Below, piece by piece: positions 1 through 13,800 of a stretch of 64,000 nt of DNA. The DNA is taken from the NCBI GenBank assembly GCA_030407085.1, contig CM059583.1:206148001-206212000 (forward strand), written 5' to 3'. Made by a program: the position numbers and the translations under genes. Positions within the stretch are counted from its first letter, which is position 1. Every line of letters begins with the position of its first letter. Under the pieces are notes generated by a model, which was not told the origin of the DNA, did no database searches, and worked only from the letters and a program-made list of their open reading frames with translations. The stretch is from Trichopria drosophilae. Taxonomy: Eukaryota; Arthropoda; Insecta; Hymenoptera; Diapriidae.

Positions 1-651
1 CTTGATCATATTATGCTGATATGATCTTCACTGAGAGAAAACTAGTAATATTTACATGTAAATATAGTCAATAATCAAGTAGTCATTCTCATAATTTATT
101 TAGTTACAAGTACTATCAGATAGTCAATTGCATTATTTGTATGTACTAACCATTTGACCAATAGTCACATTTACTATTCATCAAATAACATTAAGAAAAT
201 AGAATTTCGAATGATTATAAATAAATTTCAATTTGTGAAAAAGAATTAAAATGTATTTGTTAAAATTAAAAAATAAATTTAACGATATTAAAATGAAACA
301 AGTCGGCTTCGAAACTAGAAACAATTTACAGGCAGCAATAAAAACAGTTGCAAACGAATTATTAATTATAATTAAAAAACAAATCCATTTTCTTGTCGTT
401 TAGATGAAATATAGGATGATGTTCTGATACATGTGAGTTTGAAAAACGTTTTATTTATACGTGTTGAACAAAAACATATATTCGAGTAATAAATATCGTT
501 TTTATATTTACGAAGGTTCAGTAATCTCTACTTTACGTACATAAAATATTAGTTGATAACTAACAATAAGGGTTTAAAATTCTATTTCATGTGTATTAGA
601 ATATAAAAATCAATTGTATGTTATATAATATTTAATCACGTATTTTATATA
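1..651. other. AT-rich spacer, no gene seen
   Basis: All frames are broken by frequent stops and I see no splice-flanked coding stretch. Short words such as ATAGTCA and TACTA recur, but I cannot tie them to an element. Confidence 0.5.
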
Positions 652-861
652 CACGGAAAAAAATAGTTGGTTTTACTGTCTATGTAGATAGTATAGAATG
701 TGGCACAACTACGTTTTTTAGTTGCTTATACTATTTACAAAGTAATCACGGATACCTCGTTTCTCGATGTTGCTATTTAGATAATAAAATTAACTAAGAA
801 CGATGGCGGGGTCTGGTCCTACTATTTAGTTAGTAGTTCCAACTATTTGATTATTTCCGTG
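652..861. mobile_element. Short inverted-repeat element (MITE-like)
   Basis: The left end reads CACGGAAAAAAATAGTTGG and the right end, at 839-861, reads as its near reverse complement (CCAACTATTTG then ATTATTTCCGTG). The 210 bp between has no coding capacity. The arrangement fits a miniature inverted-repeat element; I cannot define a clear target-site duplication, so the family is unassigned. Confidence 0.45.
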
Positions 862-3800
862 AATATGTTTGTAGGAATTCTTACTAGACAAGTTCGACAA
901 ACGAATAAGATTTATTTTAATTTTTATAAAAAACAAATTAAGCGTTAATAAAATATTATTAATGAATAAACTATGCGATTATTAAATAACTGCTTAGTAT
1001 TAATCATCATCTAAATAATAATAGGTTATATCTATATAAATAAAACATACTGTGTATAATATGCAAAATATTCGAAATTACTGTATATCTTTTAGTAGAT
1101 TTGACTACATTCCTGGTAGTATAATAACGACTTACGAGAGATAGTTTTCATTTGACCTCTTTCAATTGTTATCCCGTTAATTTACTGCAACAAGTTTTTT
1201 AATAGATTTTACTATTTGTTTCTCAGTGTTTTTAAAACAGTAAATTTTGAAAACTTTTGCAGATAACCTATTTTGCAAAAATATTTCACGAATATTAAAA
1301 ATCGCACTATATTAATAGTGTATAAATTAAAAAGGTCATATCGCACGAAAAAATGTATTTGTAGCTCAATAAATTTCATGCCCATGCGTACGCTAATTTG
1401 TTATGTAAGTAGTGGAATTAATAGATTGCTGAGTAAATTAATACAAGTACCTATACATTTCCAGTAACTTCTATGCTATACGGCAGACTGATTAAACTGG
1501 ATGCATTTTTGTAGGTATCTGTAAATGTCTAAAATTTTACTTGGGACTTTAAATCTACGGAAAAGTAGTAGTTTTCGTTCACTCGGTAAGTTACTGTTGA
1601 TTATATAATTTGCAATTTTAGATATGCAAAAAAAATTAAGAAATGTAAAAAATGTCGAAAATATCTAATATTTGTGAGTGTCGAAATAACGGTTGCATAA
1701 TATTAAAAAAAGATTATGTCGCCCGCCTCAAATACATATTAGTAAATTTGAATTCGTTGACAAGTGTTACTCATTCTTTTAGTAATAAATTTTACTAACA
1801 AAAAAGTGTAAACCTACTTTATGATTAGTGATATGTTAATTGTTACTATTAGATTAATGAAATCAATATTTCGATTAATTATACTTTTACTAATATATTT
1901 CTGATTATTTACTATTTATTGGTAAAATGTTGACAAATTCAGAGTACCGCTATTCATTTTAAATTAGTATGTTTTTACTAATTCAGATTTAGGAAGTGCA
2001 TGTTTACTGAATTAAGAACAGAAAAGGCATTTGGATGAAAATATCATATTATTCAGAATTCGAACTTCCCTTGAATACCTTTGATAAATAGATATTTGTC
2101 ATATCATATATTTATTTAAATTTGTTAATGGTACTACATAACAAACCTACTGTATATCATCTGAGTTGATAATGTTGTGAGTATGTTTTTCAAGATTTAT
2201 TTAATGCACGTGCTAAAAATTTAGTACGAAATTTTGAAACCCTGATTTTTGGTTTGATGAAATGAATTGAACACTATAAAATTTACTATTGTTTAATATA
2301 AATATAATATATGTATATTGCTTTCAAAACGTTCAAAAAAAAATAAATTATGTCCAACATGTGAAATAAAAATGATTCTTACAATATCGTTAATGATGAA
2401 CCCCCATTCGATCACTTTTTATGGTCTATGAATGACAATTCCACGTTTACATGTAAACTCAAAATCTAGGATGACACGATATGACAAGAAAATTAAAAGT
2501 AAATTACTTAATTCACAAAATATGAAGTTAATCGCCTTTAATTAATCAACTACCAATTGTACAAAATCAGGAATAAAAAATTGCATCATAACTTACATAA
2601 TTCAATTACGATTGGTGCCATATTTGGAATTACGTAAATAAAGCAAAAGGCGTGCAGAGGAAACAAAGAAAATCAATGATAAACGTTGAAATTTGCAACG
2701 AAAATTTTCGACGTGAAAGCGATACATTTCCGGGAAAAGGAGATTTTTTAAACATCGTGAAACGTCATTAATGCACATTGCAAACGTACGCCTAAGCAAT
2801 TGTCGGTCTCATTACATCTCGTTGAGTCAAAGATGTTACGAGGTTCAATCTCGAAAACGCGAATTGCTAAAAAAAACGTGACTGAAAGTTTTGTCTGGTT
2901 CGGTTGCTTTTTTCGGGAAGTGAAAGGATTTCACGGTTAATAAATCAGTTTTTCTTTTTCACTTTTCTCTTCCGCGCAGGATGCTTACAAACGATTTTTT
3001 AAATTGCATCGGAAAATATAAAATAACAAAATTGGTGTAATATAATAAAAAATTAAAAAATCTAATGTTTATTATTGTATTATTTTTCATAGTTGAACTA
3101 CTGCAATACTGTGAATAGTTTCAAGTCATAAATGATTAGCAATTAAATTAATTTATTTTTTTTAATCGTTTTTCATATAATATTAAATTAGCGAAGTGGA
3201 TTTCATAGCCAATATGTCGTTAGGTGTTGTTCCAAGCTCTACACTTAAAAAATAGAGATTCAATGCTATAATTATAGTTTTAACGGCAAAAAAATACTTT
3301 TTTTACAATAATTTATTGTACAATCTCCGAAATAGAAAACAACCTATATTATTAATGCACTTCCAAAAAGGAATCGACTACTTTTTTCATATTTGACAAG
3401 AATAATGGAGTTTATCTGGATTAATAGCTGTTTGGAACAAACAAAACTTAATATATGTTATCTACAAAAAAGGACTATTTCGGGCTTAGGATTCGTCATC
3501 TTCTGCCAAAAGTAATTGATGCACAATGAAATAAATACACATTCGACTGTGTTGCAGTTTCTTAAATCGACTATTGTTTATTTTTAGAACGTGAAAAAAA
3601 AGTGATAAAACATACATGATTACATTTTACTCACTAAATCTGAATTAGCTTAAAACTAGTAATCTAAAATTTAAAGAGGCTTAGTATCAATTAGTCATTT
3701 TTTTACTGGCCGTTCTAAACAACCACTAATTTATTGACAATATTCTGCTAATCTAAAGGTCGAAACTGACTATTTTAGTTTAGTAGTTTTTTTAATTAGC

Positions 3801-4780
3801 AATAGATTAGTAGATTATCATTCTTTATTTGTACACATGATTACTAATTGAATTAAACTTTTAATTAATTTAAACTTAAAGATTCAAAATTATGGACCGA
3901 TAACAACTTTTAGTTATAAATTACACTAACAAGTAAATTTATCGGCAAATAAATTTGAAAAAAAAGGTTGAAGCAAGGAATAATCTCGAATTATCAAATT
4001 TTACATTCGTAATTTTTAATTTAAAAAATTTTAAATCAGATCACGAGGACGTCGAAAACTGGAGTTTCAGCTCGATCAAGAAACTTTTGGTCGTCCAGCT
4101 CCGATCTTCGTTCTTGAATTTTCAAAATCCGAGGTCAGGTTCGTAATCAGCGTCCTTCGAATAAGAAATTTGAGCTATTTTCGGTGTAAAGAAAAATGTA
4201 TTCTTCAATGGGTTAATATAATCACACTAATTATTGTAATAAAATATAAATTAATATTTTATCATACTATAGTACATATTATATTTTACATTACTACATT
4301 TTTCATTATAAATGATACATGGAATTTTTGTTAATTTACGACCCATACATAGGGCACGTACACTCCATGTATGCAATGTGCATTCATTACATGTACCCAT
4401 TAGTTTCTCTGGAGATCTTAAACGTGATAACCAATTAGAACTTACGTCCAATTATGTAAACAAACAAAATGTATAGTTTATGAACAATTTCCGTAACATA
4501 CTTGTGCACATACGTCATAAGGTGCACAGACAAATTTTCAGTAATTATAATTTTCTTATAATTTCTATTATACGTGGTTATTTGCCAACTCAACATTTTG
4601 TGTAGCTTTGACATTAGACGTATAATTAACAAATTGTGTAATTATCTAAAATATAATAATAGTTTAATACACAGAATACGCAAGAATTTCCGTTATGACA
4701 TTGGGACAATATGATAATTCCACAGGTCCACAATCGCATCTGATTAGTTCCAGTAACTATCTCTAAAAAGTGTGAAAACC
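862..4780. other. Long non-genic AT-rich stretch
   Basis: Only short chance reading frames of up to about 65 codons with no recognisable domain. The stretch near 3700-3840 is rich in TAGTA/ACTA words like those near 660-860, suggesting old relatives of the same repeat. No RNA gene was recognised. Confidence 0.5.
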
Positions 4781-4782
4781 AA

Positions 4783-4866
4783 CTCTAAAAGAGCGATATC
4801 AGTCACTCCAAATGAAAGAGTGAAGAAATTAACTCTGAGGAGTTAAAATTCACTCCAAAGAGAGTG
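4783..4866. repeat. Row of four mini-hairpins with CTC/GAG stems
   Basis: Four short inverted repeats follow one another: CTCT..AGAG at 4783-4793, CACTC..GAGTG at 4804-4822, AACTC..GAGTT at 4831-4844 and CACTC..GAGTG at 4851-4866. All have small loops and similar stems. Half-sites of the same word occur at about 4970 and 28525. The origin is unknown. Confidence 0.5.
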
Positions 4867-7580
4867 AGATTTTGTTAATTGCACTTACAATCGCAGCTAG
4901 AAGCAAAGTTATACAAAGGGCAAGTGCCTTAAGACATGACCCAATACTTGGAATATGAAGTTTTAAATTTCACTCCAAAAAGAATACGACTTTAGAAGAC
5001 CCTGACCCTTGGTAGAAATCTATCTAGTTTTTTGTTACATTGCCCAGTTTTCGTATACCTTTAACACGGGAAATAATGAAACTGGTAAAAAACTGGACTC
5101 ATTTTCTACCAGGGAGGCTAAGATGCTTATGAGTAAATTTGAAATTAGTAATTTTTTAGATAAATCAATTTATTAGATCATCCCATTGAAATACAACTTG
5201 ATTAAATGATCAAAAGTTCAATTTAAAAACTCAATCTTGGCAACTACAGGAAATTTATGAAACTTCTGAGTATATTCCAATAATTGAGACGTTAAAAATA
5301 ATATTATCTCATGATGACTTATATAGTTACGTTAATTCGACGAATTCAATTCAGAAAATTAGCTTAAAAATTTTAAATATGATTGGTCTTTAAAAAAAAT
5401 GAATGTTTTATAAAATATACTTCATTTTTTTATATACTTCATATTTCATATAAAATATATTTCATTTTGTATTTACCTAACTCCAAAAAGTAGTTCTTTT
5501 TAGGTCTGTACTATCCAACGATAATTGACTTTTGTATAAGGCTTTTTTTTCAATGCTTAAAGCAAATTAAAGTAAACTGCAATAAATTTCAAAAACTTTG
5601 TTATTGAATGCACAATAGAGCTTTTGCATCTGATTGTATTCAGTCTCTATTTTACTTAGCACATAAACAAAATATTCGGACTAATAGGTTCTGCAGTTTT
5701 TGGTACATACTGTATTAGTTAAGTACGTGTAATCAAACCTAAAAAGAAATGCGAAAACATTCCTCGATAAATAAGAAATATTTGATTTCAAATGTTTTCC
5801 TAATATGTTAAGAAAAGTTCAATAACCTTTTAATCCAAGAGATCAGTAAAGAAACCTGAAATTTTTCTAATAACCTTGATTTCAAGTTTGGTAATGATTA
5901 TGACAAAATATTTTGCTCTGTGCGTTGAGAGTATTACGAAACAATCCCGCATATATTTGTAATCGTCATCTTTTCTTCACAATTTGAAATAAAAAAAAGA
6001 GGAATTGTGATGCACGAATGATAAAGACCATTTTGAGTTTCTATTTTACTATTCTAGATTTATTTCATAATTCATTTATTCATTGACGTCCGATGTTCGT
6101 CCATACGACCCTTTAATTTTGAAAAATTAAAAAGTATTGTACACTTTCACCTTCTGTAAAAATTTCAACTTATTGTTTGACTAATTCTAAGAACTTTTTG
6201 TTCATCAAGAGTTTTCCCGAGAGTCGGTTATATTCAAATAATAATTTCCTAAACTTTTCGATGATTGTTTCATGTCTGAGCCGCCATTTTTGATGATTTC
6301 ACCTATATTTTCAAAATGCCAACATGCACATTTTAAAGTTCAAGTCTCGAGGTCACAATTTATTTTCTTTAAACAGGAATTCTGAAATGCTTTCATTGTG
6401 AAAAAACGAGATAAAAAAATACAGTTGAAAAGTCCATATTTTTTTTATGATTACTTGAAAAGTTTGTAGAACCTATTTTTCCCAAAAGTACAACCGTCGA
6501 AAACTATAGTAAAAAATGTCTATTCAGGACTTAATGGGTTATGGCTGTATTTGTTGAAACAAAAAGCAGGTGTTTGTTTATAACCCAAAACTTTGTAAAC
6601 AAAATAGAAATACACCTATAGGTTCATCTTCTACATTGGCTAATTTAGTGATGGTAGCATAGGTAAGTAGAAAAACAACAAGAGTGATATGAAAAATAGA
6701 AAAACATTTGATTTTTCGAAGAGGATAGTTATACCGTACATCCAAAAATTTAATAAAAGAATTAGAAATATTTACGCAAAGTTTGATATCAAAATAGTGA
6801 ATAAATGATTCAACACTCTGAGTCGTTGTTTAGAACAAACACTGCTGTGACTGACTTACTGAATAAATCTAACGTGATTTATAAAATCAATGGACGTAAT
6901 ACTACATATTTTGGACAGATTTAAAAAAAAAAGTTACAAATTAGAATAGATTTGAAAAAGAAGGATTTACGAACGTAGTACAAATAGGAAGACGGAAATT
7001 GCATTTGCAAAATTGGAAACTGCATTTTAAAATTGTATACTGCATTCACCTCGCAAATGTTATCTACAGAACATAAATTTAACTTTTCCGAAGACAAAAT
7101 TCTCGAAAACGAACCAGATTAGATAAAACGAAATATGGAAGAAATTATACATATTAAAAAGCAAAAATGAAGCATTAACTTCGGAACATATACATTGAAA
7201 TTAAGCAACAGTTGTAATAGTTTCATTAATCACTTATAAATGACACTTGGTTCATAATGTAGTGGAGTTGCATGTATATTGTATTTTTTAAACACATAAT
7301 GTACGTCATTTATTTCAAAGTGTTGTGAGTGTTTGTACGCGGCTGATAAGTTTACAAGTTAGGTATTTGCTTCGAATGTTAATATAGTACACTGCGCTCG
7401 GTTACTTCTTTATGGGGCGTTCGTTAGTTTATAATTATGCTTCGTATTTCGCCTAATTTTGATTTTTGTTTTTGTAATTTTTGACATATTTTAACAATTT
7501 ATAATTTATAAATAAATGGTGTTGTGTAGAAGTATATATAATAAAAAATATAAATATACTAAAATATATATAAAAGCAGT
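4867..7580. other. Non-genic AT-rich stretch
   Basis: No coding exon or RNA gene recognised. Reading frames are short and of random composition. Confidence 0.5.
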
Positions 7581-7583
7581 GAC

Positions 7584-7800
7584 CTCTTGAAAATGAACAC
7601 GAGTGTGTTCGAAACGTCGAGGAAAACTTTCATCAAACCAATTTGTAGGGCAAAGCCGACCTGTATATTTATAATTTTTATAATTTATAATTTATATTTT
7701 TTATATATTTTGTATTTTTAGAATCCCCTGAAAAATTAATAGCCTCTGAAGTGGACCTCGAAGAAACGTCGAAACGTTGGGCATGAAATAATAAAGACAG
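7584..7800 (+). mobile_element. Penelope-type retroelement terminal remnants
   Basis: Two copies of a hairpin motif lie 160 bp apart in the same orientation. At 7584-7619, GAACAC and GTGTTC form a six-base-pair stem with a GAGT loop directly followed by GAAACGTC. At 7745-7776, CTGAAGTGGAC is followed by GTCGAAACGTTG. The same CTGAAGA..GAAACGT pattern flanks the Penelope-like coding remnant at 31.5-32.4 kb. Penelope-like elements are known to carry hammerhead-ribozyme motifs in their terminal repeats; that this motif is one is inference. No coding sequence survives here. Confidence 0.45.
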
Positions 7801-10800
7801 ATTTTTTATCAAAAACTTTTTTTTAACTGTGCCATTTCTTTTACAAAAATCCTTGTATTGAAAAGCAGTTCATTGCCTACAAATATAATTTTCTTAAAAA
7901 AGGAAGAAAATACCAATATTGTTTTAGATTTGGTAATTATGATTTTATTGTATTAATTAAAATTCTACAGAATGAGTTACTTACTACGTTAAGGTTAAAT
8001 CTTTGCATGAAATGCCCATTTCAATAGTAGTCTGCATAAGAGAATCCGTGAATGGCACAGCTTAATAATTGCGCTGGTAACTGAAACTCCAGTGAAACGG
8101 TGAGCCGAATATCGTAAATGTAACTTCTCGAAGTAATGTAATTTAGTTTCGCAATGGTTTTAAAGTTTTCACTATAATGGTCGATAAAACTTTATTATTT
8201 AAAAAAATACAACGTTATTACATGAGCAGAATCGAATGCGTTCGAAAGAAATATTCTACAATGTTGCACGAATGCACGTGCACTGTGGTAATTGCAATTA
8301 ATTGCTGCAAAATTCAAATTATATTATATATATGTATATATATTACATATAGACTGTATTTTAAAATTGTTTATACTTACACAAAAAATACCAACCGTGG
8401 TTATTATAATATAACCACTATTCTTTGTTTGATTTATGGTATTAACTTTAATATAAATGGAAAATTTTCAATTGTGTAAGATTTTCGGCCTATGGATGTA
8501 TAACTAAACACGCAAATTTTCATATTTCTAAAAAAATGACTAAACTATGTAATAATGCCAATATTACCTCAAAATTAATGAACGTCTTACCCTGTCCTGA
8601 TGCTACACATTATCTCGTCTAGTCTCATTTTGTATAGTTTTTAAATATAATTTTGCTTTTTTGTTTTTTTCATGCAAGAAGTTAAGCACAAATTATTTTT
8701 TTGATAAATGTATGTCTTTAAGCGTATATTTTTCTAAAAGTCGACGAAGTGCTCATCATGCTGAAGTGCTCCTGTGCTTTAATTCGTGATTTCAGTGTTT
8801 ATTAACAATAAAATAGAAAGCTGCAATGAATTCTTAAAAGAAATATTTAAAGTATTAAATAAATCAAAGTAAAAAAATTTTTTCTTAACTGTTGCAAGGA
8901 ACAATAATTCCAGGATGTAAGATTATTGTGTCGTGATTTAACAACCAAAACGTCCCGAATTTTTCGTCGAGATACTTGTCTCGTCTTGTATAAATCAAAT
9001 GATAAAAAAATATCGAGACAATTTTGCTTTGCCTGGTATTATCTGGTCTCCCGCGATTATTACGACAATACTAATCTGAATTAATTATTATTATAGCGGA
9101 TCCGAATCAATGTTTTAAATAAAGCATACTTTTTACCGATTATTTCGAGTATTGTTTAAAATGACAAAGAAATCTAATAATTGCAGCAATAAAACGCACT
9201 CCTCTTAACGTTTCAACAGCCATTCTCATGAGAACTGTAAATTACTTATTGTACAATCTTTGTGTGAACTTCTGAAAATATGCCCGACCGATTTTACGGA
9301 GAATTAACTAGTATATTTACGTGCTTTAATTCGCTGATTACGAAAATGAATCTGAAAATTGCCGCAAATTTGATTTTTATGGTCAAAGCCATGCTCACAA
9401 TCCACTGGTTTTCGTAATTTACTTTTAAATTACTCAATATTTCGAAAAGTACTTTCAATAAAAGCTTTATAATAAAAAAATATCAAATTATCAAGCGACT
9501 AGCCAGTTAACATTACGCTTGTATGCAGCACTAAATGTTTAATCGATTAGTCTAATATGTGGTTTAGCATATAAGTTATTCGGTTCTTGTGTAAATTTTC
9601 TTTATTTTACTACGCAAGAAAATTGTTAGCTTAAATGTTAAAACATATATTTCTATCTACATCATTGGAATATTGAATTGTGGACTAAGAGACACATGCG
9701 CCTGTATCATATGAAATCAATCAATCAATCAATATATTTCGCATTTTAAAGCAGCGTTACCCTTCGACTTTTTCAGAATAATAATGGTGGTGGTTTTTCA
9801 TAGTGTTTTCTAATTTTTTCTATTTGTCTCAAAAACTAATTCTTTTTGATAAAAAAGCAGATAACAGAAAACCATACATTGGGGTTGTTTTTTATGGTTG
9901 TACGATGAAAAGAAAATTTACGACAATTGACATTGAAATTTTCGCAGCCAGTGCAGCAAAATACGTCATTGCACACAGTTTGCATTCAAATTGGTTGGAG
10001 GTCGTTTTCGGAAGTTTATCCCAATCTTTTACAAAATAAATCAAGAATCAAACAACATATTTTTCATAAATTTATATCTTTACAATATGCAAAATAAAAT
10101 GAAACAATACATTTTTGAAATTCTTCTCATAGAATTTTATACCGACAAAGTGAGAGTGGTTAGTGTACATGTCAAGATATTATAAAAGATTGACACGTTT
10201 ACTGTATAAACTAAATAATATACATTGAATAGAAGTATAAAACATTTAAAATACAAAGTAAAATGTAGATGTCTTCTTCTTTTGACGATGCAATCTTTCT
10301 GTACGTGTACATATATGCTCAACCTTTCAGATGCCTATTTCCCATACCGGTTAGTTGTCCAGAATCTTGATGGTTAATCCATTCAAAATAATATTTCAAC
10401 AATTTCTGTTATTTAGTAATGACAGATTCAATTTTATATGCACGGAGGATGTTTTTTCATATTGAAAATAGTCGTTGATATTTCCGACTTACGAAGATTC
10501 ACATTTGATACAATATATTTTATAGGCTAAATTATTATTTAAAAACATATCACTCATACCCTCTAAAATTCACTTTATACTATAGGGTTTTTACATTAGA
10601 TTTTCTATATTAAATTCGAAGGTTTGGTACTTCTATTCAACGTAATTAATGTAAAGTATCGAGCAGCAATCGACGTGTTTTATTCTTATCTAATATAAAT
10701 ACATTTTCTCGCCTGTTTCCACAGTTGCAAGCCATATATCTTAATACTTCAGTCAACAACTACCAGATGAAAACCATAAACGCGGTCTCTTTGGCGCCCA

Positions 10801-13800
10801 ACGATTTTTTCTTCATTGTCTTGTCTCGGAACATTTCAACTTCCTTTGTCTTTAAATAATTTGTTAAACAATAGTATATAATTCTAGGAGGAGAATTCGT
10901 TTAACTTACCCCGTTTTAGATATATTTTCAATTTTAGTTCGGCTGAACAATTCTCTAGGTAAGAGAAATTCTAAAAAAGTTCAAGAAATTGTCGTATTTT
11001 GTAGGTAACCTCAAAAATAGTAAAAAATACAGTTTAAGAATACATATCCTCAAATATTTCAAAATCCTGACATTATGAGTGGATTCTGACCTCGGAGTCA
11101 AATTTTCCAGATAAAATTTTTTTGAAACTATCTTACATTTTCCCAAAAGTACTCAAGACCTGCTTTTTTATAGACCTCTGTTATTTATAAAAAATTGTAC
11201 AATAAATAAATTACAGTTATGAAGATGACGGCCATAGTTGTCGAAGTGCTAAGAAGAATGTATGTTATTTAACACTGCATTGATTATGATTCCAATCATC
11301 CATAAATTCAAACCAATTTAATACCTTTCTCTTGTCACTAATGCAAATTGAAATAATCGATCAAAATAATGAAATAGATTACAGCATGCTATAGCTTTTT
11401 TGTTTCAGCAACTTTCGCTAAAAATTCAGTACATTCCCGTCTGGAACTCTAAGCAACATATTTGTTGCCAAGAAAATTTTTATCTGCCAATTGAAAGACA
11501 TTCATTTTAATATACATATAGCTTTTATTGGTCCATTTAAAAAAAAAATTCTCAAATCCATCTTAACTTTAACTCGCTAAAAAATTAATCACTGGTTAAA
11601 TAATCGTTTCGAAACAAAATTCGAAACGTGATTCGATCAATAAAAATGTTTCCACACTTGAAAACGTTTAAGCACAAGTATCGGGAGAGGGTCATTGCCA
11701 ACACAAAATGCATATTAATACGAATTCTCAAGAGCAAAGTGCTCATCTCCTATCTTCCAAGAATTGCATGCGATCTTCTTTAGTGGCGGATCGATGACTA
11801 CTAATTTCTCGATGACGGCAAAAAACTGCGAAAGCGTGCACGGCATTACGTATTTCGTCATTGCCGGATTAACAGATGAAATAGGTATTTACACCTTATT
11901 TTTGCGATTCTCAATAGAAAAATTTGAAAAAATTCAGAAAAATATTTATTACTTTACGGAATAAAATTAATCTGTACACGATGAGCAAAATGTAAATTAT
12001 AACAGTGATAAAATATCATTGTCGGCCTTGAAAAAAGAAAATACGATATGTTTTATTTGAAAATAATTCCAGTGGATCATCCTTTTTACGAAAGAATTTA
12101 TATAAATTTGGAAAATTAAACAGAATAGATTTTAGAGATTTTTCTTTTTAATAGAAAATTTCAACTTACATATTAATTAAGCTAATACTATTTGTTATCT
12201 AATCATGATAAATAATACATTTCTCTCCTGAAATGTGTTCTTTACGTTTCTCAAAACTTCATGTTAAGTGAAGAAATTCTAAAAATATCAGCAAACGTTT
12301 TTGTAATATTTATGTAGTAAAATCTTGCTTTTATTTGGAAGTAAATGTGTCATACAATAATTCAATTAGACATAGACAATGTAGTACTATATGACAACTA
12401 CGAACTATTTGTATAACATTTAGAGTATTTTCAAAATTTACTTTTCGACCATTAATAAGTTATCGTTGCAATATCTTTTATTTCATGCATTATTATTTCT
12501 TAGCCGTCAAATTTTCGAAATGTTGAATTTCGAAACTTTTTTCTTGTCGTTTTTTTATGCTGGAAAAAGTTTAACAAATTTTTCGGGCCATTGTCAAGTT
12601 TTTTATAAATACAGCTGCAAGCCACAACTTTTAAAAGGGCTCGTGTAAAAACTCGCAACGATTTTTTGTTTCAGAGTTACACTTTTTCAACATTTTCGAG
12701 ATTCTTTGAAAAAAGGTCCGAAGTTACTAAACTAGTTAAATTTTTAACTATAAAAAATTATAAAATTAACCATTTTTGTTCATATTTTAGTATTGTCATG
12801 TTAAATATTTTTTGGTGGTTACACAATTCAACTAAACAAAATAGTAAGTTCACTTATTTCCGATGTTGAATGAACTATTTTCTTAAATATTAACTACTTT
12901 TGTAAAGATGAAAATTTATGACATAAAATTCATTGATCTGTAAATAACTTTTTCGGTAAATAAATAAAGCCTCGCGAAATAGACCGTCGGGAGGTCAATA
13001 ATCGTACGTCCAATTTTGTCGAGAAGAAAGATTAACATGGAAATAAGTAGTTTTGAAACATTTTGGTAAGCGGTATTGATATTGTTGAAAATAGTAGCCA
13101 ACGAATAAAATATTAGTTCAAGTCAAAGAATTGGTATTATCCCGTACAATCTCCCTTTTTTGTTTATCAGTGTTCGGACGAGAGTTAGCAAATATGTTAA
13201 CAAAAAAAAAGTGAAGTTGACAATTTTCAAGTTCTTTGAAATATTTAAGTTATTTAAAATAATCGTGATTACTATTTTAAGTCGGTAAAATTGAACAGAG
13301 CAGTTACCATTTAACTATTGAAATAGTTGATTTAAGAAATTAAAATCATTATTTCAACTATTTATTTTTGGTATATATCACAATAACGAAAAGTTATCCA
13401 ACCTTTTCAGCTAAATTCACTATTTTATTTCATTTAGTTCAGTCATTTAGTTTTTCCTTGTGCAATTTACTCATGATCTGCTTTTCACAGTGTTGCGTTT
13501 TCTGTAAAAATAAGGCAGAATTCTAAAATTTATTTTTAAAAAATACACTATTTGAAACTGTAATTCAAAACTGCCCACACGGAAAATGAATATATGCGTC
13601 ATATCTGCTAAGTAAATGCGGATATATTTTCTGCGAAAAATGCAATTTTTGCATTTTTTCTTGAAATATGTGGTACATATGTTAGTACTTATATCTGGCA
13701 TATATATTCAAGGAGTAAAATCGAACATTTTCAAAAAATAACAAGTCTAGAACAAAAAATCTTAACAACGGGCATTTTGAAAATCTGGAACTGTAGTAGT

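Noticed and set aside
8177..8479. 100-codon plus-strand open frame
   Set aside because: Composition follows AT-rich background (Tyr, Ile, Asn, Lys rich) with no motif.
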